From an uncultured Pelagibacteraceae bacterium (lineage in GTDB: Bacteria; Pseudomonadota; Alphaproteobacteria; Pelagibacterales; Pelagibacteraceae): a DNA stretch of 64,000 nt. The translations under genes were made by a program, and so were the position numbers. This document shows positions 1-9,564 of this stretch, in pieces. The stretch spans positions 1 to 64,000 of the forward strand of contig CACHQZ010000002.1 in NCBI GenBank assembly GCA_902582165.1, given 5' to 3'. Every line of letters begins with the position of its first letter. Positions within the stretch are counted from its first letter, which is position 1. The notes under the pieces are model-generated. The model had not been told where the DNA came from and did not search any database. It saw only the letters and a program-made list of their open reading frames with translations.

Positions 1-46
1 AGAAAGCAAAGAAAAGAAGAAGAAGAAGATAGTTTTCTCTTTAACT

Positions 47-84
47 AAACGCCCTTTTTATTATTTTAAAAAGGGCGTTTTTTT
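47..84 (+). terminator. Rho-independent terminator (for a + strand gene ending left of or at the window edge)
   Basis: AAACGCCCTTTTT (47-59) / AAAAAGGGCGTTT (68-80), 13-bp stem, 8-nt loop, followed by a T run. Confidence 0.85.
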
Positions 85-748
85 ATTCCATTTCGGAAAT
101 TTTTGCTCTACCTAAAGCCTTGTCCATTTTTTTTTGAGCGTCCTCTGCATTAATCTTAAGCACTGCCTCAAACTCAGATTTTAGCCTTTCATAGGCTTTT
201 TCAAATAGTTGTCGTTCCGAATAAGATTGGTCTGCTATTATATCTGTATTCTTATTTAAATCTTTCACTACCTCTGCCAACTCGTATATTTTTCCAGAAT
301 TAATTTTTTGATCATATTCTTGAGCTCTTCTGCTCCACATGGTTCTTTTAATTTTCGGTTTGGTTTTCAAAATTGAAACACATTTATTAATTTGATTGAT
401 AGATGCTATTGGTCTTAATTTAGACTGTTGATTTATTGGAACTGTCAAAGTTAATTTTTCTTTTTCTACTAAAATTTTATAGAACTGGATATCAATTTCA
501 CCAACTGTAGCTTTTTCGATTGAGACAATTCTGCCGACACCGTGTTTAGGATATACTACAAAGTCTTTTAAATTATAAATTCTTTTCTCACTTGGTTGTT
601 TTTTTATTTTTTTGATTTCTGGCTTTTCATCACCTCCAGCAACTATATTTTTTTTTTCTGGTTCTTTAGGAGAATTCTTTAAGACTTTTTTTTTAATATT
701 TTTTGATCTAAGCTTTTTTACTTTTTTTGTTTTTTTAAATTTCGGCAT
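83..748 (-). CDS. carD: CarD/CdnL family transcriptional regulator with Lys-rich N-terminal extension
   Basis: CarD-like core NLKDFVVYPKHGVGRIVSIE...FYKILVEKEKLTLTVPINQ; adjacent ferredoxin. Confidence 0.88.
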   Translation of the reverse strand: MPKFKKTKKVKKLRSKNIKKKVLKNSPKEPEKKNIVAGGDEKPEIKKIKKQPSEKRIYNLKDFVVYPKHGVGRIVSIEKATVGEIDIQFYKILVEKEKLTLTVPINQQSKLRPIASINQINKCVSILKTKPKIKRTMWSRRAQEYDQKINSGKIYELAEVVKDLNKNTDIIADQSYSERQLFEKAYERLKSEFEAVLKINAEDAQKKMDKALGRAKISEME

Positions 749-751
749 AAT

Positions 752-1096
752 TTAACTTTTTGCTGGTTTTTCAGAAAAATGCGTATCGTACTTATTTTTA
801 ATATCTCTAAATTTTTCGTGTTCGGTCATTGGATCCTTCTTTTTTGAAATATTAGGCCATAATGCAGAAAACTTTTTATTAATCAATAACCATTTATCCT
901 TATCTACAACGCTCTCGTCAGTATCAGCTTTGATTGCATCTATAGGGCATTCTGGTTCGCAAACCCCGCAGTCTATGCATTCTTCTGGATTTATAACTAG
1001 CATATTCTCACCTTCATAAAAACAATCGACTGGACAAACTTCTACGCAATCAGTAAGTTTACATTTAATACACTCATCTTTTACAATATAGGTCAT
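752..1096 (-). CDS. fdxA: 7Fe-type ferredoxin (FdxA-like)
   Basis: [18 protein letters not shown] and [16 protein letters not shown] Fe-S cluster motifs. Confidence 0.9.
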   Translation of the reverse strand: MTYIVKDECIKCKLTDCVEVCPVDCFYEGENMLVINPEECIDCGVCEPECPIDAIKADTDESVVDKDKWLLINKKFSALWPNISKKKDPMTEHEKFRDIKNKYDTHFSEKPAKS

Positions 1097-1476
1097 TAAG
1101 CTTTAGTTAATTTTAGTTTTATTTCTGCACATTCTTTATCTGGAAAATATATTAACCCACAAATCCTTCTCATCAAATTTGCTTCATATTGATCTACGGA
1201 ATTATCTGAGATAATTACTTTCCACAAGTGTTCTATAATATCTTTTTTTATTTCCATAGAGTTTTGTTTAATAATATTGGTATATCCTAATAACTGGTTT
1301 GAGTTTTTTTCAATCTCTTCTGCTTTTTTTAAAATTTCATCTGAATTTTCATCTTTTAAATACGACGTGATAAAATTTTTTACTAATAATTTTTCATGAT
1401 CTGTATAAATCTCGTCTATATTTGCGGCATGTACTAACAGTGCTGAAATACCTATTACACTTTTTTTATCTAACAT
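1096..1476 (-). CDS. TerB-like small helical protein
   Basis: 126-aa ORF; two-half helical layout ([28 protein letters not shown]...[26 protein letters not shown]) typical of TerB-like domains. Confidence 0.55.
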   Translation of the reverse strand: MLDKKSVIGISALLVHAANIDEIYTDHEKLLVKNFITSYLKDENSDEILKKAEEIEKNSNQLLGYTNIIKQNSMEIKKDIIEHLWKVIISDNSVDQYEANLMRRICGLIYFPDKECAEIKLKLTKA

Positions 1477-1482
1477 AATTTT

Positions 1483-3948
1483 TTATTTTAAATTTAAAGA
1501 AAGAAGTTTTTTAAATGGATTTTCTTTTTTGTCAAATCGTATTATTTTCTCTTTTTTCCTCTTTTCCCCCCTAAAAATGTAAGTATCTAAAGCTTTATCT
1601 TTTTTGTATTCCATAAAATCCATCAGTTTATAAAAATTTTCTTTAGAACAACCCAATAAGTTCATCATTTCTGCATTAACAGTAAATTTTTTACTTTTTG
1701 TATTCTCTAAAATTTTCAAAAACAATTTTTCAAGAATATCAATTCTTACGAAAAATTGTTGAAATTTTTCAAAACCGCATAATAAAAGAAAATTTTTATC
1801 GTATTTACTATTTGTAAGAAAATTTAATCCTGATTTTGGTATCTCATTTTTATCTGAGAGATTATAATGCATTTTCCATAGACTAATTCTAAACTCTACA
1901 GCTTTAGGTTTTAGCATTTTAGGAAGATAAATATGATATCTTCCTATCTTTATTCCCATACTCCATAATTTTTTCCTTTCTTCAGCTGGTATCAGTTTAA
2001 CAATATTATCTACTTCTTTTCTTTTTATCACTCCATTTTTTTCGTATAATTGAAAAACTAACCCTCTAAGATACTGATTATTAATTTTGTGTTTTGTGAG
2101 ACCTACTAGATCACCTAAAGTATCATTTATGTAACTCATCAACCAAGAATTTAAAAATTTAAGCAATTTTGTCTTTGAAAATTCATCTAATGATTCATCA
2201 GCAATAATGTCTATTTCTGGATTAAGATAATTATTACCTCTTTTTAGCCTAGCTATAGGATAATTTTTCCAATTAATTTTGCCTTCATTATTAATCTCAA
2301 TCTCTTTTTTTTGAAGTATTTCTTCGACACGTTTAATTAATTCTTTTTCTACACCTTTTCTAGCTGCTTTTTTGATTGATTTAATATCTGTGTCTAGAGT
2401 TTTTGAAGTAATTTCGATTATAAATTTCAAACCCTTTAATTCACCTATTAACTGACCGTCAATACGTATCTTGTTTTCCTCATCTATTTCTGTATTTAAA
2501 ACAAGATCTTGTTTTAAGCTTCTTGAAAGGATGCTAATTTTCTTATCTATAAAGCTTTTTGTTAATTCATCATGTAGCTTATCCGACAATTTATCTTCAA
2601 TACTTTTTGTCAATTGTATCCAATAATCCGAATTCTCTACCCAATTTTTTTTGTTAGCCACATAAGACCAAGTTCTTACATTAGATAATCGGTGAGATAG
2701 TAAATCTACATTTCCATGATCCTTTTCAAGACCTTTCAGCTGTTCTTTCATGAATGTACTTGGTATCCTTTTTTTTCTTGTAGATAAAAACTGAAAAACT
2801 TTATCTATAACATTAATATGTTGACCGTAAGCTTTTTTTTCAAAGTCTGGAATTTGACAACACTCCCAAAGTAATTTTAAATTTTTATGATAAATAATAT
2901 TGTTTGATCCTTTTTTTAGAAAAAATCTTAAAACACTTTCATCTAAAGAGTCATTAGTCCTCAAAAGATTTTTTACTGTCGGCTTAAGTTCTAGAGAATT
3001 AATAAGTCTTTCTGGACTTTCAAAATCTAAATTTGAATTTCTCCAAAAAATTGTCTTTGTTTCAGGCAATTGATGTCTTTCAATTTTTTCTATTTCATCA
3101 GAATTTAGAGTTTCACAATCTCCAGTAGTTCCAAAACCTCCATCATTTTTATACCTACCAGCACGTCCGGCAATTTGAGACATTTCAATTAAATTCAATC
3201 TTCTAGTTTTCTTTCCATCAAATTTTTTTAAATTAGAGAAGTAAATTTCGTTTATATCCATGTTAAGACCCATTCCAATAGCATCGGTGGCAATTAAATA
3301 ATCGACATCTCCAGATTGGTATAATCCCACCTGAGAATTTCTTGTTTTTGGGCTTAAAGATCCCATAATAACAGCAGCACCCCCTTTTTGTCTTCTTACA
3401 AGTTCTGCTATTGCATAAACTTCCTCGATTGAAAAAGCTATAATTGCTACTTTTCTTTCTAATCTAGAAATCTTCTTAATTCCCGAGTAACTTAGCTTTG
3501 AATATCTCTCCTTCTTCTCAAAATTTACATTGTTAACAAGATTATTGATTATTTTTTCCATTATCTGTGAACCTAAAAACATAGTTAATTCGGTACCTCT
3601 GAATTCTAAAAGTCTTTCAGTAAATATATGCCCTCTTTCACGATCAGCACACATTTGTATTTCATCAACAGCAACAAACTCTACTTTTTTATCTTTAGGC
3701 ATAGATTCCACTGTACAAATGAAATAATTAGCTGTGCTTGGAATTATTTTTTCCTCACCTGTTATAAGCGCAACTTTTTCTAATCCGACTTTTTTTACAC
3801 ACTTATCGTAGACTTCCCTTGCAAGCAGTCTTAGAGGCAAACCAAAAATCCCGCTTTCAAACTCAAACATTTTTTCAATAGCCACAAAAGTTTTTCCAGT
3901 ATTAGTGGGTCCTAATAAAGCAACTATTTTTTTAGATGAGGTATTCAT
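1483..3948 (-). CDS. SUV3-like superfamily 2 RNA helicase
   Basis: Walker A LLGPTNTGKT, DEIQM box, IMGSLSPKTRNSQVGLYQSGDVDYLIATDAIGMGLNMDI...IAGRAGR. Confidence 0.85.
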   Translation of the reverse strand: MNTSSKKIVALLGPTNTGKTFVAIEKMFEFESGIFGLPLRLLAREVYDKCVKKVGLEKVALITGEEKIIPSTANYFICTVESMPKDKKVEFVAVDEIQMCADRERGHIFTERLLEFRGTELTMFLGSQIMEKIINNLVNNVNFEKKERYSKLSYSGIKKISRLERKVAIIAFSIEEVYAIAELVRRQKGGAAVIMGSLSPKTRNSQVGLYQSGDVDYLIATDAIGMGLNMDINEIYFSNLKKFDGKKTRRLNLIEMSQIAGRAGRYKNDGGFGTTGDCETLNSDEIEKIERHQLPETKTIFWRNSNLDFESPERLINSLELKPTVKNLLRTNDSLDESVLRFFLKKGSNNIIYHKNLKLLWECCQIPDFEKKAYGQHINVIDKVFQFLSTRKKRIPSTFMKEQLKGLEKDHGNVDLLSHRLSNVRTWSYVANKKNWVENSDYWIQLTKSIEDKLSDKLHDELTKSFIDKKISILSRSLKQDLVLNTEIDEENKIRIDGQLIGELKGLKFIIEITSKTLDTDIKSIKKAARKGVEKELIKRVEEILQKKEIEINNEGKINWKNYPIARLKRGNNYLNPEIDIIADESLDEFSKTKLLKFLNSWLMSYINDTLGDLVGLTKHKINNQYLRGLVFQLYEKNGVIKRKEVDNIVKLIPAEERKKLWSMGIKIGRYHIYLPKMLKPKAVEFRISLWKMHYNLSDKNEIPKSGLNFLTNSKYDKNFLLLCGFEKFQQFFVRIDILEKLFLKILENTKSKKFTVNAEMMNLLGCSKENFYKLMDFMEYKKDKALDTYIFRGEKRKKEKIIRFDKKENPFKKLLSLNLK

Positions 3949-4103
3949 TTTTGTGCCAGCTATTTTTTTTCACACTATATGTAGATTTAAGTTGAGAACA
4001 AAATAAGATTAAAACATGACCGAATCAATTTGTCAAATGTTCCTATTTTACAATTGATTTGACTTCTAATAGCTAGTCCCCGTATAGGTAGATTAAAGAT
4101 AAA

Positions 4104-5342
4104 ATGTCTTCTAAAGTTAAAAAGAAAATTCTAGGTCTAAAAGAGTCTTCTACACTTGCAATTAATGAAAAATCTAAAGAGCTTATCTTAAAAGGAAAAA
4201 AAATCTATCAGTTTGGATTTGGACAATCTCCATTTCCAGTTCCAGAAAAAATTGTTAAAAAATTAAAAGAGAATGCCCATAGAAAAGAATATTTGCCCAT
4301 CCAAGGTCTACCGGAATTAAGAAAAAAAATTTCAAATTATTTATTTGAAAGAACAGGTAATAATTATCCAATTGAAAACATTTTAATTACTCCAGGGTCA
4401 AAAGAAGCAATGCTTCTAATACATATAGCTTTTGATGGCGATATTATAATTCCTGCCCCAGGTTGGGTATCTTACAAGCCACAAGCTGATATAGGTTCTA
4501 ATAAAGTTCACTGGTTAGAAACTTATAGATCAAATAATTGGTTTCCGTCAGGCAAAGATCTTGAAAAAAAAATAAAATCAATAGGTAAGAGAAAAAATTT
4601 GATTTTAATACTTAATTCTCCTAACAATCCATCAGGATCAGTATGTGATAATTTTCAAGAATTAGCCCAAGTTGCAAAAAAATATGGAATCTTAATTTTA
4701 TCAGATGAGATTTATACTGATTTAACATTTACAAATGAGTATAACTCAATTTCGAAATTTTATCCTGAATCAACTTTTATTACAGGTGGGCTTAGTAAAT
4801 GGTGTGGTGCAGGAGGATGGAGGTTAGGATTTCTAGCTGTACCAAAAAAATTATCTGAATTTATGAAAAGTTTGAAATCATTAGCAAGCGAATCATATTC
4901 AACTGTTAACACTCCTACTCAATATGCATCAGTCGAGGCCTATTCAAGTAACCATGAAATATATAAAATAAAAGTTAGAGCGATACTTAAAGCAGTTGGT
5001 AATTATGTTTATAGTAATTTAAAATCCAATAAAGTTTTGATAAACCCACCGCAAGGCGCATTTTACTTAATGCCAGAATTTAAAAATAAAAAATTTAAAA
5101 ATTCTACTCAACTTTGTGATGCGATACTGAATGACACCGGAGTAGCAATGCTACCGGGCTCAGATTTCGGATTTAATCCCAAAAAAATGTTAACGAGATT
5201 AAGTTATACAGATTTTGATGGAATAGAATTCTTTAAAAATACATCAGACCATAAAACAATTGATGTGAAAATGGTCAAGAGGTATGCCCCAAATGTAGTT
5301 GAAGGCACTACTAAGCTCTCAAATTGGGCCAAAAATTTATAA
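4104..5342 (+). CDS. class I/II PLP-dependent aminotransferase
   Basis: NSPNNPSGSVC, SDEIYTDL, GGLSKWCGAGGWRLG motifs. Confidence 0.9.
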   Translation: MSSKVKKKILGLKESSTLAINEKSKELILKGKKIYQFGFGQSPFPVPEKIVKKLKENAHRKEYLPIQGLPELRKKISNYLFERTGNNYPIENILITPGSKEAMLLIHIAFDGDIIIPAPGWVSYKPQADIGSNKVHWLETYRSNNWFPSGKDLEKKIKSIGKRKNLILILNSPNNPSGSVCDNFQELAQVAKKYGILILSDEIYTDLTFTNEYNSISKFYPESTFITGGLSKWCGAGGWRLGFLAVPKKLSEFMKSLKSLASESYSTVNTPTQYASVEAYSSNHEIYKIKVRAILKAVGNYVYSNLKSNKVLINPPQGAFYLMPEFKNKKFKNSTQLCDAILNDTGVAMLPGSDFGFNPKKMLTRLSYTDFDGIEFFKNTSDHKTIDVKMVKRYAPNVVEGTTKLSNWAKNL

Positions 5343-5350
5343 GAATCTCT

Positions 5351-5379
5351 TTGACCTCGATTAAATATCGTAGTTAAAT
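5351..5379 (+). promoter_or_regulatory. candidate sigma70 promoter for the TAXI binding protein gene
   Basis: TTGACC (5351-5356), 17-nt spacer, TTAAAT (5374-5379); strong SD AGAGGAG at 5394-5400. Confidence 0.4.
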
Positions 5380-5405
5380 TAATTATAAATAAAAGAGGAG
5401 TACAC

Positions 5406-6410
5406 ATGAAAAAAATGATGTCATTGATTTCAGCGGTACTAGTAATGTTTGCTTTTTCAAGCCCCATTACATCAATCGCTAAATCAGCAGAGTTCTTTAC
5501 TATAGGAACAGGCGGACCTACTGGAGTTTATTTCCAAACGGGTAACGCTATATGTAAAATGTTACACAAATCAGCAATTAGTGCTGATCATGGTAGAAAA
5601 AAAGGTACAGCTAAAGCTTATAGATGTACTGCGCCTTCAACAGGTGGTTCTAACTACAATATTGGACAAATCAAAGATGGTGAGTTTCAATTTGGTGTTG
5701 CTCAGTCAGACTGGCAGTATCATGCTTACAATGGTTCAAGCAAATGGGAAGGAAAACAGTTCAGTGACTTAAGAGCTGTATTTTCTGTTCACAACGAACC
5801 TTTCCAAATTTGGGCAAGTAAAAAATCTGGAATTAAGAATTTTAAAGGCCTAAAAGGAAAAACAGTAAACATCGGTAACCCAGGTTCTGGTCAAAGAGGA
5901 ACTATGGAAGAATTAATGAAAGCTATGGGAGCAGATATGAGTATGTTCAAAGCAACTACTGAACTTACTTCTTCTGAACAAGTTAAAGCTCTTTGTGATG
6001 GTAAAATAGATGCATTTGGATACTCAGTAGGATTTCCAAATGGTGCTATGGAACAAGCAGCTACTTGTAAAGCAAAAGCTAGCCCAATTAATTTAACAGG
6101 TGCACCAGTTCAAGGTTTAATTGATGGAGCAGACTACTATGCTAAAGCAGTCATTCCAAAAGGAACTTACTCAAATCAGAAAAAAGACGCTACAACGTTT
6201 GGTGTAAAAGCTACTGTTGTTACAAGCGCTAATGTTTCTGAAGAGCTTGTATACTTAGTAACGAAAGCGGTAATGGAAAACTTTGATGATTTTAGAGCCC
6301 AACATCCTGCTTTTGGACCACTGGAAAAGAAAAACATGATAGCTGATGGTTTATCAGCTCCATTACATCCAGGTGCAATTAAGTATTACAAAGAAGCTGG
6401 ATTAATGTAA
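5406..6410 (+). CDS. TAXI family TRAP transporter solute-binding protein
   Basis: Signal peptide, then FFTIGTGGPTGVYFQTGNAICKML; TRAP permease gene follows. Confidence 0.92.
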   Translation: MKKMMSLISAVLVMFAFSSPITSIAKSAEFFTIGTGGPTGVYFQTGNAICKMLHKSAISADHGRKKGTAKAYRCTAPSTGGSNYNIGQIKDGEFQFGVAQSDWQYHAYNGSSKWEGKQFSDLRAVFSVHNEPFQIWASKKSGIKNFKGLKGKTVNIGNPGSGQRGTMEELMKAMGADMSMFKATTELTSSEQVKALCDGKIDAFGYSVGFPNGAMEQAATCKAKASPINLTGAPVQGLIDGADYYAKAVIPKGTYSNQKKDATTFGVKATVVTSANVSEELVYLVTKAVMENFDDFRAQHPAFGPLEKKNMIADGLSAPLHPGAIKYYKEAGLM

Positions 6411-6430
6411 TTCAACTTTCTAGTTTAATT

Positions 6431-6465
6431 AAAAAAGGCCCAATATTTTTTGGGCCTTTTTTTTT
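6431..6465 (+). terminator. Rho-independent terminator between binding protein and permease genes
   Basis: AAAAAAGGCCCA (6431-6442) / TGGGCCTTTTTT (6451-6462), 8-nt loop, T run. Confidence 0.9.
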
Positions 6466-6487
6466 AGAATAAGGTATTTTAGCTATA

Positions 6488-8824
6488 ATGAATCAAAACA
6501 TTCAAAGTAAGATAAAAGATAAAATACAAGAGGACATTTCTCCTACTCGAAATTTATCAGGTATCCATTTAAAAATAGTTTTCGGTATAGCTATTCTCTG
6601 GACTTTTTTCCAACTTTGGTACGCCTCTCCTTTTCCTTTTTGGTTTAATTTTGGAATGTTTAAAGGATTGCCTGCTAGAGCCATTCATCTAGGTTTTGCT
6701 TTAACTTTAGCTTTTTTAATTTTTCCAGCAGTTAGGGGAAAAAAAATTTCAGTAATTGATATTATTATTAGTATTACCGGGGCATTAAGTTGTTTATATA
6801 TTTATTTTTTCTATGACGATTTAGTAAATAGAGGCGGTATCCTTTTAGTAAAAGAGATATTTGGTTTTAAAGTTCCAGTTGAACTTATAATTGGGGCCAT
6901 AGGTATATTGATTTTATTAGAAGCAACTAGACGAGCCATAGGCTTACCTTTAGTTATAATTGCAGTCTGTTTTCTCTTGTTTTCTTATTTCGGAAAGTAT
7001 GCTCCTGATATTATTTCTCACGGCGGACTTTCTGTAAAAAGACTAGTAGGATTTCAATGGTTTGATCAAGAAGCAATATTTGGAATACCCATTGGGGTTT
7101 CAGTAGATTTTATATTTTTGTTTGTACTCTTTGGAGCTTTATTAGAAACCGCTGGAGGAGGAAAGTATTTTTTAGATTTAGCTTTTGCGATGGTTGGCAA
7201 AATGAGAGGAGGTCCTGCTAAAGCTGCAATATTAGGATCTGGAATGACTGGTATGATTTCAGGTTCCTCAATTGCAAATACTGTAACAACTGGAACTTTT
7301 ACAATTCCAATAATGAAAAAAACAGGTTTCTCTCATGAGAAAGCAGGTGCTATTGAAGTTTCTTCATCTGTTAATGGACAAATAATGCCTCCAGTTATGG
7401 GAGCTGCTGCATTTGTTATGGCAAGTTTTATAGGCGTTACTTATTTTGAAGTTGTAAAACATGCTTTTTTACCAGCTATCATTTCATACATTGCTTTATT
7501 TTATATCTCTCACTTAGAAGCCCTTAAATTAGGATTAAAAGGAATGGACGATGCTGATGTGCCTCACTTAAAGAAAACTTTTTTATCTGGACTACATTTT
7601 TTAATACCAATTTTTGTTTTAATTTTTTTACTTGTTTATATGAGATATACAGCGGGCTTTTCTATCTTTTACGCAACGTTATCTTTAGTATTAGTAAACT
7701 TAGTAAGCCGTATAATTAAAAATCCAGATTTTAAAACTGGTTTAATTGATTGGTATAACCAAACAATAGTTGGTCTTCAAAAAGGAGCAATTAACATGGT
7801 AGGGGTAGGGATTGCAATCGCTACAGCAGGAATAATTGTAGGAGCAGTAGGGTCGACAGGGCTAAGTACTAATTTAATTATAGTTATTGAGACGATAGCA
7901 AGAGATAATGTAATTATATTAATTTTATTAACTATTATACTTTGCTTGTTACTTGGTATGGGTCTTCCTACAACTGCAAACTATGTAGTAGTAGCTTCTC
8001 TAATGGCTACAGTTTTAGTTGATGTTGGAAATGCTTCGGGCTTTATTTTTCCGTTAATCGCTGTTCACTTATTCGTATTTTATTTTGGATTGATGGCTGA
8101 TGTAACACCCCCTGTTGGTTTAGCATCTTATGCAGCAGCAGCAATTTCTGGTGGCGATCCTTTAAGAACGGGACTTCAAGCTATTTGGTATAGTTTAAGA
8201 ACTGGAATTTTACCAATAGTCTTTTTGTTTAATCACGAATTACTCTTAATAGGGGTAGATAGTATCTGGCAAGCTTTATTAGTTATAGTAACTTCATTGA
8301 TTGGAATTTTAGTCTTTACTGCTGCTACACAACAATGGTTTATAAATAGATTAAGATGGTATGAGATCATAGCGTTTTTAATAATATCTTTATCTTTTTT
8401 AGCTCCAGATTATGTTTTAGGTAAATTCTATCCTAAATTTAATGAGCAAAAACTTTCGGCAGAAAGTATTAAAAATTTATCTTTTGACCCATCAAAAGAA
8501 GTTCATATAAAAGTTACACGAATTACTGAGTATGGTGAAAGATATAAACTATTTGTTATTGATAAAGGGAAATTTGAAAATAATTATAACCTTGAAGAAT
8601 ATGGTGTAACATTAGTCGATCAGAATGATCAATTAACCGTTGATAAGTTAAATTGGAAAGGGGAAGCAAAAAAATCTGGTATTCAAATGGGTGATATCAT
8701 AAGTAATTTTAAAATTGAAAATCCAGAAAGACCTAATAAAGCAATAGTATATCCTTTTGCATTATTATTTTTATTGGTTTTTGGATATTTAAATTATAGA
8801 AGAAAGTCTTCTCCAGCAACATAA
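6488..8824 (+). CDS. TRAP transporter permease, fused 4TM/12TM type, with C-terminal soluble/PDZ-like segment
   Basis: Polytopic protein with GSGMTGMISGSSIANTVTTGTFTIPIMKK and GLPTTANYVV motifs; follows TAXI gene. Confidence 0.92.
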   Translation: MNQNIQSKIKDKIQEDISPTRNLSGIHLKIVFGIAILWTFFQLWYASPFPFWFNFGMFKGLPARAIHLGFALTLAFLIFPAVRGKKISVIDIIISITGALSCLYIYFFYDDLVNRGGILLVKEIFGFKVPVELIIGAIGILILLEATRRAIGLPLVIIAVCFLLFSYFGKYAPDIISHGGLSVKRLVGFQWFDQEAIFGIPIGVSVDFIFLFVLFGALLETAGGGKYFLDLAFAMVGKMRGGPAKAAILGSGMTGMISGSSIANTVTTGTFTIPIMKKTGFSHEKAGAIEVSSSVNGQIMPPVMGAAAFVMASFIGVTYFEVVKHAFLPAIISYIALFYISHLEALKLGLKGMDDADVPHLKKTFLSGLHFLIPIFVLIFLLVYMRYTAGFSIFYATLSLVLVNLVSRIIKNPDFKTGLIDWYNQTIVGLQKGAINMVGVGIAIATAGIIVGAVGSTGLSTNLIIVIETIARDNVIILILLTIILCLLLGMGLPTTANYVVVASLMATVLVDVGNASGFIFPLIAVHLFVFYFGLMADVTPPVGLASYAAAAISGGDPLRTGLQAIWYSLRTGILPIVFLFNHELLLIGVDSIWQALLVIVTSLIGILVFTAATQQWFINRLRWYEIIAFLIISLSFLAPDYVLGKFYPKFNEQKLSAESIKNLSFDPSKEVHIKVTRITEYGERYKLFVIDKGKFENNYNLEEYGVTLVDQNDQLTVDKLNWKGEAKKSGIQMGDIISNFKIENPERPNKAIVYPFALLFLLVFGYLNYRRKSSPAT

Positions 8825-8865
8825 GAGCGCAGTGCTTTTATCTAAAAATCTATTTAAATAATAAA

Positions 8866-9564
8866 ATGAGAATTTTTTTAAAAGCTTTAATTTTTAGTGT
8901 ATTTTTAAATTCGATTAGTTTTGCTGAAGTTAATTTTCAGCAAAAAAAATTTTATTACGAAAACCTCGTCAAAAATTGGTCTAAAATATTTCCAGACAGT
9001 AACAGGAATGCTGCAGGTCCAAGGTTTTTCAAATATTTAATAGATCAAGACTTAACTTATGAAGAGTTTAAAGAATATAATAAATTTTATTGCCCTGTTT
9101 CAGGTTCTTTAATAAATCCAGGAGAAAAACCTGATTATATCTATGTTAAGGAGTTAAGAACACAAAAAAATATTTGTGGTGAGCTTTATAGATGTTGTTG
9201 GCCTTGTTCCTGCGATCTAATGAATTATACAAAAGTTAAAAAAATTAAACACAAGTTTAAAGACGGTCTTAAAAAAATTGATGTTTTACTAATTAACAAT
9301 CCTTGTTCAAAAAAAGATTTTCCTGCGGAAGTAAATAGAAATTATTTTTGTAAAAATCAAAGACTAAATGATGACGAAGTATTTGTCGTCGACGGTAAGC
9401 TTGTGATAGGTCTTTTCTATGAAGCCAAAAAATGTCAAAAAGCTGATATCAAAAAGATAGAGGCCAATGAAATTACAGGTAGATTTTGTGCTTTTAAAAA
9501 CGATATTCCGTTAGAAGAAATGAATATTGGTATGGGTGATATTTTTATTAGGATGGCGAGATAG
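8866..9564 (+). CDS. Cys-rich predicted exported protein, function unknown
   Basis: N-terminal signal-like MRIFLKALIFSVFLNSISFA; about 10 Cys including RCCWPCSC. Confidence 0.7.
   Translation: MRIFLKALIFSVFLNSISFAEVNFQQKKFYYENLVKNWSKIFPDSNRNAAGPRFFKYLIDQDLTYEEFKEYNKFYCPVSGSLINPGEKPDYIYVKELRTQKNICGELYRCCWPCSCDLMNYTKVKKIKHKFKDGLKKIDVLLINNPCSKKDFPAEVNRNYFCKNQRLNDDEVFVVDGKLVIGLFYEAKKCQKADIKKIEANEITGRFCAFKNDIPLEEMNIGMGDIFIRMAR

Noticed and set aside
1-32. Possible C-terminal end of a gene (for example ...AKKRRRRR* in frame 3)
   Set aside because: Too short to choose a frame or identify; only the downstream terminator is supported
5204-5467. 87-aa minus-strand ORF
   Set aside because: Antisense to the aminotransferase 3' end and TAXI gene start; shadow ORF
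6484-6489. TATAAT at the TRAP permease start as a -10 box
   Set aside because: Overlaps the ATG itself, so it could not drive a normal leadered transcript of this gene
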